From Chondrosia reniformis (taxonomy: Eukaryota > Porifera > Demospongiae > Chondrillida > Chondrillidae), in NCBI GenBank assembly GCA_947172415.1, contig OX359198.1, positions 1,705,401 through 1,769,400 of the forward strand: DNA of 64,000 nt. Reading direction: 5' to 3'. The position numbers were made by a program, and so were the translations under genes. Numbering within the stretch: position 1 is the first letter of the stretch; every line of letters begins with the position of its first letter. Positions 1-10,903 of the stretch are shown here, piece after piece. The notes beneath the pieces were generated by a model. It did no database searches, had not been told where the DNA came from, and saw nothing but the letters and a program-made list of their open reading frames with translations.

Positions 1-334
1 TTCAGTTGCATATATGTATTATCATGCATGAGTTAATATACTTTGAATTGAGTAATCATTCTGAATGTACAACTTCTTTCAATTATTGTGAACAAACAAT
101 CTAAACACATCATTGAATTCGAAGTTGATTAAAATCCAAGTTTCAAAATGTTTTCCTTCTAAATTTTTCAAACATATAGTGGATGCTAACATTAACACAG
201 TTCATATGTGTAGTCTGCATGATATAGGCTCCATTCTAGAGCTAGCTGAAGTGTTTGTTAGAGCAAGAGCTAGCTAAAGTTAGAGAACTATAAAGGATGT
301 GTGTTTGAAGTGAAAAACTAAGAAATATCAATAG
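1..334. other. Gene-free left edge
   Basis: AT-rich sequence downstream of the minus-strand secreted-protein gene. It should contain the 3' UTR of that gene. I see no exon, repeat array or RNA gene in it. Confidence 0.4.
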
Positions 335-1336
335 TTACAAAACCCAAATCTCCAGTAAATCAGTGTAGATATCTTCATTACTTTTTGGTTCATCACAGCA
401 CCACCTGACTTCTATGTCTGCTTGAGTTTGTTCAATAACTCGATGAAACCATCTATCTTCATTGCAAGAAGGAGTACTAGACCCTAAACAGTCCCCTTTG
501 TACCACAGTGGATTGTTGGTATCGCAGTATAAGTGGTTTGCAATGAAACTCGGGGCTGTTCTTATCTGATTTGCATTAGAATAGCTACTAGAGCATCCAG
601 CTGCCAGTGTCCATAGGTGCTGTCTTGGGTTGCCATAGGTTATAGAGAGGCCATCTACATATGTTTGGTTAATAGTCCACCCTCCAACAGGACGCCAGGT
701 AAAACCATCTGTAGAGTGAGATTTGTATCCTCTAGCAAAACCACACACTTGAGTATAGGTATTGTCAAGAGGAAATACAACACTGGAACATCCTGCAGTT
801 GGTTCATGCACACCATGTGAATACCATATTCCATCTACTGTTCTATGACATGCTCTCTGTCCTGTGTTGCTGATAGAGACCTCATTAAGACCACTGGGGC
901 ACTCCGCTTCTGGATCAGTCATATTTATGTAGGCTACCCTTCTCCAGTTACTACTAGTAATATTGCAAAGTGTTATTGTCATTTCCTCTTCGTTAGGGCT
1001 ATAGGTTATGAGATTTATAAGTTGGTTCATCTTCTCACACAAGGTGCTGTTTAGCTCTTCTATCTTCTTTCGACATTCAACCTTCTCTTCTTGAATCAAT
1101 TGTTTTATTTGGTCAAGTTGCTTGACAATGCTGCTGGTAAAATTTCCTAGGTCAGCATTTGAAGAGCTGTGACACTTTTCATAAGAAGCCTTTGCAAATA
1201 AAGAGAAGAATGACTGCCAAGATGCCATACTGGTGGAATCATCATTCAATGAGCACTGATTGTCAGCAGTAGTTTTAATAAGTATCAACTGGTTGGCCAG
1301 TATAAGAAGAATCCAATTCCATTTAACATACATCAT
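335..1336 (-). CDS. Secreted single-exon protein of an invertebrate lectin-like family
   Basis: A 333-residue protein. The open frame extends upstream without an ATG, so I start at the first Met (1336), which opens directly into a hydrophobic signal peptide (about residues 1-24, core WILLILANQLILI). Residues about 60-115 are charged and heptad-like, a probable coiled coil with several NxT/NxS sites. From about residue 120 there is a cysteine-rich globular domain beginning near NWRRVAYINMTDPE and ending VRWCCDEPKSNEDIYTDLLEIWVL in two parts: a paired CC followed by a conserved LLEI tail. I recognise this domain from many predicted secreted or surface proteins of sponges and cnidarians, where its function is unknown; a lectin or recognition role is inference. 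Complete at both ends, no intron. A TIR-bearing repeat lies just upstream. Confidence 0.75.
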   Translation of the reverse strand: MMYVKWNWILLILANQLILIKTTADNQCSLNDDSTSMASWQSFFSLFAKASYEKCHSSSNADLGNFTSSIVKQLDQIKQLIQEEKVECRKKIEELNSTLCEKMNQLINLITYSPNEEEMTITLCNITSSNWRRVAYINMTDPEAECPSGLNEVSISNTGQRACHRTVDGIWYSHGVHEPTAGCSSVVFPLDNTYTQVCGFARGYKSHSTDGFTWRPVGGWTINQTYVDGLSITYGNPRQHLWTLAAGCSSSYSNANQIRTAPSFIANHLYCDTNNPLWYKGDCLGSSTPSCNEDRWFHRVIEQTQADIEVRWCCDEPKSNEDIYTDLLEIWVL

Positions 1337-1380
1337 CTTTTGCACGCGGTTAAAGCAGACTGAGGAGTTTTGAGTTTGCC

Positions 1381-1880
1381 TCACTCTGAAAGGCTACTGA
1401 TTGGTGGAGGTGTAGTTCCTGTTTTAGAACTGATTTTATAGTGCAGTGATTAGGCCGGGTGCCTATAGTTTTTATGTACGTACGTACAAATGCTGTAGAT
1501 GCGGTAAATGTTGTACACGCGGTAAAAATGTTGTAGATGCGGTAAATGTACGTACATGCGGTAAAAACGTTGTAGATGCGGTAAATGTTGTATATATATA
1601 TACGTATACATGCGGTAAAAACGTTGTATATGCGGTATATACGTATATGTTGTTTGATAGTCCAACGACCTTCGTAAGCTGATATACTTCTTCTTCCCTA
1701 TCCACTAATCAGTAGCTTTTCAGAGTGAGTTCTGGTTTAAGCTGACTGAGGAAAGTTTAGAGTTTGCCTCACTCTGAAAAGCTATTGATTGGTGGAGGTC
1801 ATATCCTAAGCTTGGGTGCATCGATATCATAGTGGTGTGTACGGTTATCAGCTTACGGAGGTCGTTGGACTATCAAATAA
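1381..1880. repeat. Nested inverted-repeat (MITE-like) complex
   Basis: The motif CACTCTGAAAGGCTACTGAT at 1382 is matched in reverse complement at about 1706-1728 and again in direct orientation at about 1768. A second inverted pair (GATAGTCCAACGACC at about 1654 and its reverse complement at about 1860-1876) encloses the 1700-1800 part. This looks like a small TIR element partly duplicated or inverted next to the promoter of the secreted-protein gene. Confidence 0.6.
1486..1642. repeat. Minisatellite based on a GTAGATGCGGTAAATGTT unit
   Basis: About eight degenerate copies of an 18-19 bp unit containing GATGCGGTAAA or CATGCGGTAAA, broken up by TACGTA tracts. It lies inside the inverted-repeat complex. 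Open frames in it are a consequence of the repeat and are not called as genes. Confidence 0.75.
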
Positions 1881-2187
1881 CAAACAGCTATCTACAACAT
1901 TTACCGCATTTACAACTGTTACATCAAACAACTATTTCTTTTTTCAGCATACTTTTAAATTAACTTAATAGTTATATATTAAGTTAAAGAAACTTATACT
2001 GGAGATCCCATGTAACACTTTAAGCAATTCTACAAATTAGTAAATGACTACAAAATTAACAATTAAAGACCTCATGTTACAACTGAATTAAATGTTTCAT
2101 ATTAAATCTAATATTATAATATTAACAAACACACAAGTAATGTTCACACATTGCATCCTTGAGTCTTGAACTAATTCAACAATTACC
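1881..2187. other. AT-rich non-coding stretch, probable 3' UTR of ARPC4
   Basis: No exon or repeat family recognised. It lies directly downstream of the proposed ARPC4 stop codon on the minus strand, so part of it should be that gene's 3' UTR. Confidence 0.35.
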
Positions 2188-5100
2188 CTAAAACTGTAGA
2201 GAAAAGAAAGAATATATATATGTACATCAGAAATTAGGTGAGCATGAAATGGAATTGGTAAAAGTTTTAACAAGGAACTATGGAGTGAACAAAAATGAGA
2301 AAAGTAACTTGTTAGAGGAAAAGGACAAGTCCGTACAGTAGATCAATCGAAGAATTAAATAACAAATCCATCACTGATGTACAGCTGCAATAGCTACGTC
2401 TCCTATGTCTCCTTCAAGTGAAGTGCACTGTAAGACCAGTAGCTAGAAGATGAGTATGGATGCCAGAGAATAATGCTAATAGAAACTGGCCCAAATTGAG
2501 GCTAGTTCAAAAATGGCTGGTACAAAATAGAGACCTCCATTTGGACAAGTACATAACTTAACCGTTTCGGAAAGACTTTAGATTTATTAGGTTTAGAAAA
2601 ATATCAAAATTCAAGTCTGGCTTGCTAGGCCATCCCTAATCAAAAAGGCTGAAGGAGTTTGTGGTCAGCCAGGGTCGGGTCTGTTCTGCCTAGCATGAGG
2701 TAGTGCAGAACTAGTAACTGGTTATAGGGGTGAGGTTCATGGATCATTGTGAGGTATACAGAACATTCCTTTGAGCTCCTAGCCCTCGTCAGGAGGTCTG
2801 GAAAGCCAGCCAACTAAACATCCATACCAAAGTCTGGCTTTTATCAAAATTGACCAGATGATTTAGGTTGCCACAGTTACCACCCTACACCAAGCTATTG
2901 ATTTACCAAAAGTTGATGTAAATCTGTCACAAATGAAATAATAACTTACAACTTTTGGTAAATCAACAACTTAGTGTGTAACGTGGTAACCGTGGTAATC
3001 TAAATCATTGGTGGTTAGGTAATACAACTAGAGTTGTTGCTGGTTGCTGAGGCAACTAATGGATATGGAGCTTAGGATGGGACATAACGAACCAAGTAGG
3101 TAGATGTTATACTTACGGAACAGACTTGTTTTAATACATTTACAATTAAAGGAATAGCGAGACTCGTGAAGACTTCCTGGTAAATGACCATGTCATTAAA
3201 ATGGAGTATAGCCATAATTGTTAAAACAATATTTGCTAGCAAGCTAAAGGTATTCACCTCCCAGCCCAGTTACAAAATGGCTACCTGTACATTGGTGACT
3301 CAAGTTTCGGACAGTACTACATATATTTTATCTTTGAAAGGGATCATCTTTCAACCTCTTCTGAGCATCTAAAGATGCAGTTTTTTGGTTTTGAATTTCT
3401 TGTCTCAGACATTCTATCCTGCATTGGGGTCCCCTTCAGCAGATGATTGTTGGAAAATTATTAACTCTTATACAAACAATTCTTCCAGACATTTCTGTTC
3501 CAATCATATGACACTCAGAAGGAAGAGTTAAGAAAGATAAACCTTTCAAAGGTAAGTTTGATGTAGTCAGAACAACACTTATATCACCTGAACTTATATT
3601 ATTATATAAAGTGCAACATGTGCAAAATACACAATAGGGCTATATGCCCCATGTAGCACTAAACAAAAAGCTTGAAAATAAAAATAAAACCTTGTTAAAA
3701 TAGATTGCAATTCTCAAATAAGATAAATACGAATATATAGACAGGGCATCTGCATGGTCAACAAGTATATATGAATGGAACACTACTCTTTTCTGCTATC
3801 ACTTCACAGCAAACTCATGAATTCCAACCTCATCTGACACCTACTTACTATATAGTACTATATAGTACTAAGGCTATCTTGTGAAAGCACTCACGTTCTT
3901 TAGAAACTCTTCAGCACAGGTACGGGCCCTAGCATTAAGAGATATCTTCATTTCGCTTATTTCTTTATCAATTTCCTCCATGAACTAAAAGTACAAATAT
4001 ACAAGATGAAATCAGTACCAGGTGTCATGGTTATGACACAGAATATTTGTGATGTATTTATTTTATTACAACTATAAAGAGACTGAGAGACTGAAGGGAG
4101 GTTAAAGGTCCTACTAAAGTACTGCTAGTATACATAAGTTGCATAATGGCTTCACTGAAAGAGAAAATCACTTCACTATATCAACTAAGACTTCACTCAC
4201 TAAAAAATAAAACTACGCACCTGAATGACAAAATCCACCAGTTTATGCTTGTACATCTGTTCAGTATGGAAGTTTGTTACCAGAAAACTGATATCATAAC
4301 CCTACAAATCATGCAACAAATGAACAAATGGCAGATTGTATTACTGTTTTCATACCTATGTACCGCTAGTTATAGCTACGTACTATAAGTATTCCTATTA
4401 CGACAAAGAGGGACCTACATGTATAAGTATTCCTATTACGACAAAGAGGGACCTACATATATAAGTATTCCTATTACGACTAAGAGGGACCTACATATAT
4501 AAGTATTCCTATTACAACTAAGGGGACCTACATATGAAAGTATTCCTATTACGACAAAGAGGGACCTACATATATAAGTATTCCTATTACGACTAAGAGG
4601 GACCTACATATATAAGTATTCCTATCATGATTAAGAGAGTCTTACATACATACATAAGTATTCCTACCATGACTAAGAGAGTCCTACATATGAATATATA
4701 GTGTTGCCATACAAGTGATTTGAGCAGGAGAAACAAGTCTGCTGAATATACAGTATTGTCATGATAATACATGACAATACTGTATATTTGTATTCATGTC
4801 CCTCTTAGGCAAATATACTGAATAATACACGTACCACACATCAGGAATTGAATGCGGGATTGTGAATTTTGCTCATATCCACAATCTTTGATGTACATTG
4901 ATTTGAAACCTTAATAATTTAGTATACTACTAGTCTTTACACCTTAAACTTATCTTGCATCATTTTAACCACAATATTTTACTTTGCAATTGGATAAATA
5001 ACAATCGATTACTCTCACATTGGATTTCCGATATACAGTATCCTATACCTCTTCTGGAATATAGCATGTTTATACTATAATATTATGTATAAAATAGACT

Positions 5101-8100
5101 TGTAGATTATATCAGGTAGACCTCAGATTGAAAATTTACAAAGATTAATATGATATCCTTAAAGACCACAATTTATAAACAAATAAATTAATGATACATT
5201 CCTGATCTTCATTAGAATTATCCATTATCTTCATAGAATTATCATTATTATTTGCCCATTGTAAGTTTAAATTTTATGTTAATGTTTTCAGATGTTAGTA
5301 TCCTCATTTTACTAATTTATTATAATATTTAGAGTATTATTATTATTATTATTATTATTATATTAAATGACTAGACTATTTGGAGAAGCATATAGCTGGT
5401 TGTAATGACTTGGATAATCAATAAGTCAATCTCTACGGAAGCAAGCTCTACTGATAATCAGATAAGTACATACAAGAAGATACCATAAGGTATGTACAGT
5501 AGGCATCAAAAGAAATGCCGACACTGGCTGAGAAATTCAAAAGTGGCACACGACAAAAAACACTTGCAAATATTGAAAATGTATTTTTTTCTATTAATGA
5601 GGTATGTAGACAGAGTTATTTCACATGGGTCTACTTTATTCTTCAATTATTTATGATCTAAACATTAAGGCTAAGGGAATGCCTAAATGTACTACGCAAT
5701 AGCAAAAACAGAAACTGAGTGATTTATTAGTTCACAATAAGTAGTAAAAGAAGCGGGTAAAGGTAATTGAAACCAATGATCGAATTAATGAGGCTTCTAA
5801 TCCTGCTTCCCTTTATTTTGTTACAAGCAGCCTCAGAAGACCTCACCTGCTGCAAATACAGTCACTGAAACATCTTGAGGCATACATGGTATACACATGA
5901 AAAGGGGGAGTTTATTGCACTTGAGCCTGTGCTAGGCTATTGTTGCAAATAATTGCCATAATTTACCATCATTGGATGACTGGGAGGTCATCACTGGTTG
6001 CCACAAATAGGACTTCGGTCCCCCAGCCAAGTAGACAGATTGTCACTTGGTTGGTTGGCGTAATTATCCAGTGTTGTTTATTATGGTATACATATGTACG
6101 TATATGGGTATACATATGTATGAATGTAATTGGGTATACATACTTGGACAGGCTTTCTTCTCAAGATGAAGAAGTGTTCAGCTCTTTGCATCATAAAACT
6201 CATAAACTTCTTGCACAATATCTTCTCAATTTCATCAGCCTATACACATACGTAAAATGAAGTCATTGAATCAACTGAAAATTACGGACATTCATGTACG
6301 TACACCAAGGATTCAAATGTACATATAAGGCTTAGAGAAGAGACGAGAGGACATTCATGCATGTACTGCAACACAAATCATAGCACTTCAAACAAAAGTA
6401 CACGCACAAAGGATTCAAATGCACATATAAGGCTTAGAGAAGAGACGATAAGACAAAGATTTCCAAGATCAAGAAGATTATTTGCTATGCAGCTAAAATA
6501 GTACTGGGGCTTCTGGTAGTAGTGGCACTGAGGAAAAAAAAGAAAAATTTTGAAAAAATATTTTGGCATGAATTAAATTATATCCTTGTCCAAAGCTCTA
6601 TTGGTTTTCCTTAAGTAATACTGTATGTCATATTTAAGTATTTTTCCTAAATTCCAAATTGATATATATTAATGTCTTTTAGGCAAATGGTGTTATAGAT
6701 TTTTCATTTATCTTGTAAAGTTGTAGGAAATTTAATCAAATTAATTAGCCCTTTTAAAGGGCAACATTTAGTCAACCGACAGTTTGTTTAGTCATGTACC
6801 GATAGATAACAGTGGATGAAAGAGTAATAACTTGAAAATGCAGTATCATATAATAACAAGATATACGTACGTACATACGTTGGCACATACGTAAGAGCTA
6901 GCTATAGGGATATGAGGTGAGATGTGCTAGGAGTGTCTGGCCTGACATCTCTAAATACAAAATACTGCGTGTAGGTACATACGTAGGCTCACAGGACACC
7001 TACAAACATACCTACGTACATATGAGTGCCTGTGTACATATTTGAATTTGTACATATGGTACTTTCAAAAAGAAATGGCCATTTATATGTACTTTATTAT
7101 ACACAGATCAAATTGAGAACCTTTTCATAGTCTCTAAGCAACCCATACATCAAAATGGATGAAACTCATTCAGCCGCCGTAACCATACGTGTTTTTCCAT
7201 ATATGTTTTAACAAATGCTACAGTGTTACGAGTTTGTGGTTAACTCTATAATTGAGTCATTATTGCTGAAGACAACCTTCGTATACGTAGGTCAAAATGC
7301 TCAAATTCCTGAATCTCAATTAGTAAATTAACTATATAGTATATACGTATGTATATATTATAGAGAGAGATACGTACATACATTATGTATGTACATATGT
7401 ATATTTCTCCATATTTATGTACCGTAATTCAATAAATTTATGCTGCATTAAAATCATACGGTTTTAGTTTAAAGATAATTTCTAGAAAGAGTAATGTAAT
7501 TTAATTTATATGAATTTGCAATACTATGTTACAGTAATTATGTATGGAGAAATCCCGTGTGATGCAATTTGTGTACGCTGAGATGCTTTGCACAAATTAG
7601 AAGCATGCATGAATTTCTTAATCTACGGTACGTACGTACAAAGAGAAAAGTTGAGTTATGCAATTACCTGTTTGATGGCAATGCTGATTCTAATGGAATT
7701 GATGGATCCTTCAATCTGAACTTTCTCCTTTTCATTACGACTGATGACCAATGGAGTCAGGAGCAGCTCCTTACTGCTCTGAACTTCAACTTCTGGTTTG
7801 TTGTGACGCTCCACAATTTGAGACTCAAAGTTCTCCAAGCACATTGCAGCAGTCAGACTTGACCTCACCGCATTCAAGTATGGTTTAAGGGTTGCAGCCT
7901 AGAACAGACAAACACGTATGGACAAGGGTGGTCAAATGGAGCAATCACACACTTAATACAGCTAAGGTATGATGTACGCTGTAAAGACGAAGTTTTAGAG
8001 TTCAATATCTAAATAGTGTAACTGCAGATGGATGATCCAATGACTACATTGATGTGACAAGCTCAATAAAACACTTTACTAATTGTTAGAATCGTGTCAA

Positions 8101-8996
8101 AGAACTCCCATTTTGACAGATGATAGGGATTTCTTCTAACTGCCCCAAACTTATCTTTGAGATGGTTCATCTTTTAGTTGCTGAAGAAGGCCCCCGGGGA
8201 TGAAATGTCTGAATCCTAAGAGAAGCAACCGTCTCTCTAGACACTCAAAAGATTTAAGACGAACCATCTCAAAGATAACTCCTATTTTGACATATTTTGT
8301 CTAAATAACGTCAATTCTGTTAAACGCCATAGAGACTCCAAGGTGGCCATATTGATTCAAGCTCTAATGTATAGTCAACACTAACCCATGACGGGGTTTA
8401 GGGGGATATGGATGGCATTTGCACCCTCTTAAAATATCCCCCTCCTCCCTCTTGAATAAAGTCAAATTGGCAAATTTTAATAGCATATAAACATTGGTTA
8501 TGTAGTACATATAGGTACTATATGATTGAGTTGGGTTCCCCCTCAAATATCTACTCTCTTGTATTTTATCTACCTTATATCTTTTCAAAAAGAAGCAATG
8601 CCCAATAACAATACATGGCAATGTTAAAATAATGTTAAAGGATCCGAGTAACATCCATTAAGTTCAGCCTGTATAATTGATCGTTTTATTGGTACGTCAA
8701 CGAATGTAAATCCCATGTTCGTATGCAAGACACTAGTCTTCACCACTTAAAGAGACATTGCTTACTGTGGTCTCTCCTTTCACAAATATTTAAACTTAAA
8801 CTGATTATTGCTGTCATATCTGCTGGTAGTTATGTCAACTCAAACGTAAAAGAGTAAAATGGACGACAATAAAAAAGGATATATTATCATCATTTGTAAG
8901 CTTAGAAAACAAGAAACATTGATTAATTAAAACTATGAAAAATTTGCCTTGTTGATCGCTCGATAGAACGAAAAAAAGGACTTCGAGACTCACCAT
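2188..8996 (-). CDS. ARPC4: Actin-related protein 2/3 complex subunit 4 (six coding exons)
   Basis: Subunit of the Arp2/3 complex, which nucleates branched actin in the cytoplasm; ARPC4 forms part of the structural core with ARPC2. Exons on the minus strand: 8996-8994 (the ATG alone), 7898-7668, 6239-6144, 4301-4221, 3984-3895 and 2193-2188. All junctions are GT-AG and phase 0 between whole codons. Translation shows [20 protein letters not shown], the [17 protein letters not shown] block, a helix ending in [10 protein letters not shown], then [14 protein letters not shown] and [12 protein letters not shown]; these match the animal ARPC4 sequence closely. The last exon is only Phe plus TAG, after an excellent pyrimidine tract and CTACAG; I chose it because it gives 168 residues, the usual family length, but it is the least certain exon. 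The gene shares a divergent promoter with TMEM258. Confidence 0.95.
2854..3011. mobile_element. Palindromic MITE in ARPC4 intron 5
   Basis: About 60-bp arms: the left arm (CCAGATGATTTAGGTTGCCA...) is matched by the reverse complement of the right arm ending CTAAATCATTGG, with about 37 bp between them. No coding capacity. Typical of a foldback or MITE element. Confidence 0.75.
4386..4690. repeat. 38-bp minisatellite, about eight copies
   Basis: Repeats of AAGTATTCCTATTACGAC followed by (A/T)AAGAGGGACCTACATATAT. The first six copies are nearly identical, the last two drift. It lies in ARPC4 intron 3, just upstream (on the plus strand just right) of exon 4. Confidence 0.9.
4745..4788. other. 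Perfect 19-bp stem hairpin
   Basis: AATATACAGTATTGTCATG, a six-base loop ATAATA, then its exact reverse complement. It follows the minisatellite in ARPC4 intron 3. It could be a miniature foldback element or a transcribed hairpin; nothing here decides. Confidence 0.7.
5337..5362. repeat. ATT trinucleotide microsatellite
   Basis: Uninterrupted TATTATTATT run inside ARPC4 intron 3. No other features recognised in the remainder of this intron. Confidence 0.9.
8119..8294. mobile_element. MITE copy A (GAGATGGTTCATCT family)
   Basis: Terminal inverted repeats TTATCTTTGAGATGGTTC (8151) and GAACCATCTCAAAGATAA (to 8278), with the internal motif GCTGAAGAAGGCCCCCGGGG. AACTCCCATTTTGACA-type direct repeats flank it at about 8103 and 8277. 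Relatives lie at 24535-24700 and 32893-33015. Located in ARPC4 intron 1. Confidence 0.75.
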
Positions 8997-9436
8997 TTTA
9001 GTTGCCTTCTCTAATGTGTCACGTGGTCCTCTTATGACGTCATAAAACCCCTTTTACAACCTAAAATGGTAAGATTGTGGTTAATAGAAAATCCTGTAGT
9101 TTGCTGTTTCTTAGTTGCTAAATGTAATCCAATAAAAGTGAATAATGTTTATTTTGTAATTTTAAGGATCTTTTTGCATTATTAAGTCCTTTGAGCGAAA
9201 TTGATATGATTATGAGAGGGCGGCCATTTTTTGGAACATGTGGCCTAAATGTCTCTGTCATTGTGCTTCGCGTCTTTAAACATTCAAATTTACACAGTAT
9301 ATCTAATCTTTGATAAGAATATTTTATCATGTGTAAACCTTATGTAACTGTGTAAGCGTTAACCTGTGCTCAAATGAAGTCTCAGTTTTGCGGTCGTCTG
9401 TTCTACCATTTCCTTTCTAGTGGACCTTTATCTGTC
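8997..9436. promoter_or_regulatory. Divergent promoter between ARPC4 and TMEM258
   Basis: The two start codons lie 440 bp apart in head-to-head orientation. The interval holds a palindromic E-box CACGTG (9020-9025), a perfect CRE TGACGTCA (9035-9042) and a GGCGGCCATTTTTT YY1-type element (about 9219-9232), with no TATA box at either expected place. This is the usual appearance of a bidirectional housekeeping promoter. Binding is inferred from motifs only. Confidence 0.65.
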
Positions 9437-10456
9437 ATGGCCTATACATACGACCAGGTTTATGAGTGTATGGAATATATACTCTTCCTCTCTCCCTCTC
9501 TCTCTCTCTCTCTCTCAGGATAGCATGGTAAGGCATGTCAGCTTAATCAACCCGGCAGTGTACCCCCATCTTGCCCTGGTGCTGATGACCATGGGGTTCT
9601 TCTTCATGGCTTGGTTCTTTGTGTATCCTACCTGTTCCAGCAGCTAGTACAATGTCTGCTTAGTTTGTGTCATAATGGCCTTAATTTCTGTCTGATTGGT
9701 AGAATAGCTATACCTGTATGTATGGATAGTTAAATGGCACCCTGAATCCAAGCGGGGCAACTCTTTAGGGCTGAACACCCCTTGCAATATTTCTAGATGA
9801 AATCCTGATGCATGTATGCATGTATGTACCTATCAGTATGTATATCCAAATAATTAGTGTACATTATTGTGGTATATAATAGCTGATTGAAAATCGTTTT
9901 GCACATGCCTAATCTCAGTATGTATGAAATATGTATGTAACGTAATGCGTATGTAATGTGTATTGAAATATGTATGTATGTATGTAATGTAATGTAATGT
10001 GAATTTTTTGCTGAAGAAGACCTATGGGTCAAAACGTCCTAATACTTTGATTAATAATAAGTGTTGCTGATGCTCAAATTGTCATTATGGATGCAACAAG
10101 TACCCTTTATTACGTAATGTAATGTGTATGTAGTGTGTAATGTGTACATATGAGTCAGCCCAGCTTCATAGAGTGAGGTGAACTTTCTGTATCAGTCTTT
10201 AAAGGACCACCATTCACCATTAGGACAACATTAGTTCATGTACCGTATATGTATATGCTGATAGCAACTTCTCTGGGCTTACTATGTTATATACAACTCA
10301 ACTGTTGATTCCTTGACAGTGATGTTAAGATATGAGGTCACCTCTACCAAGTTTACGAGGAATATCATCAGAGAACTGGCAATATCCTTCTTTGCCTCCA
10401 TTTTCCTTGGATTTGGTACTCTCTTTCTACTATTGACTGTCGGTATTTATGTTTAA
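9437..10456 (+). CDS. TMEM258: TMEM258, subunit of the oligosaccharyltransferase complex
   Basis: Small ER membrane protein of the OST complex for N-glycosylation, with two transmembrane helices. Coding exons 9519-9622 and 10330-10456 are secure: the first contains [20 protein letters not shown] and the second [20 protein letters not shown] ending TVGIYV and TAA; the codon GT|A is split by the intron. Animal TMEM258 has about 79 residues and the same NPAV(F/Y)PHL and GIYV ends. The N-terminus is less certain. Counting from the Met at 9525 gives 74 residues; a CT-rich tract and CAG directly before 9519 look like an acceptor, and a short upstream exon 9437-9457 (MAYTYDQ) followed by GT would give 83. 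I prefer the longer version. Divergent partner of ARPC4. Confidence 0.92.
9797..10160. repeat. TATG/TAATG microsatellite tracts in the TMEM258 intron
   Basis: Several runs of ATGTATGT and TAATGTAATG. Between them (about 10010-10085) is GCTGAAGAAGACC...GGGTCAAAACG, a motif also present inside the GAGATGGTTCATCT MITEs, so part of this stretch is probably a degraded member of that family. Confidence 0.6.
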
Positions 10457-10803
10457 ATGCATCACCGGTTTACTTGGTCTCTTAATTGTCCAACATTGAA
10501 GAATTATTTTCATTTTTCTTTAAAAATAATATAAATGTAACTCTGAAAATGTATGCATCCGTATGTAGTTTAGAAGATGAAAATTTAGGCATCTGTATGT
10601 AGGTTAGAAGAAGTTAAATATCTGCTGTAAAGGGATGCATGCATGCACTACCTTGAATACTTTAGCTCCTGTTTACTTGGGCCATATGGAATATTCATTA
10701 GCTTGTCATAACAGTGAATATGAAGGGAATTTTAAGTGAAATTTAAAATGTGTGTATTAATATGAGGATGAGTCATAAGTAAAATTTTATTCAAATATAA
10801 ATG
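10457..10803. other. Intergenic region, TMEM258 to ADAR-like copy 1
   Basis: AT-rich, should contain the TMEM258 3' UTR. It includes a short imperfect duplication (CATC(C/T)GTATGTAG-TTAGAAGA at about 10557 and 10590). No gene seen. Confidence 0.4.
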
Positions 10804-10903
10804 TGAGTCATTCTACTACGAAATATTATATAAAATCGAAATAGAGCTTAGAACAGCTACTCCTTAGCAAGAAACGCTCTTAAGCCTGGAAATATATTGG
10901 AGG
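10804..10903 (+). promoter_or_regulatory. Promoter of ADAR-like copy 1
   Basis: TGAGTCA (10804-10810, AP-1-type) followed 25 bp later by TATATAAAA (TATAAAA at 10829-10835) and the ATG 75 bp beyond the TATA box. The GAGTCATTCT-to-TATAAAAT arrangement is the same as upstream of copies 2-5 although the rest of the region has diverged, which suggests it is under constraint. No kappaB-like site seen here. Confidence 0.6.

Noticed and set aside
5940..6260. 106-codon plus-strand frame
   Set aside because: It is the antisense of ARPC4 exon 3 plus intron sequence.
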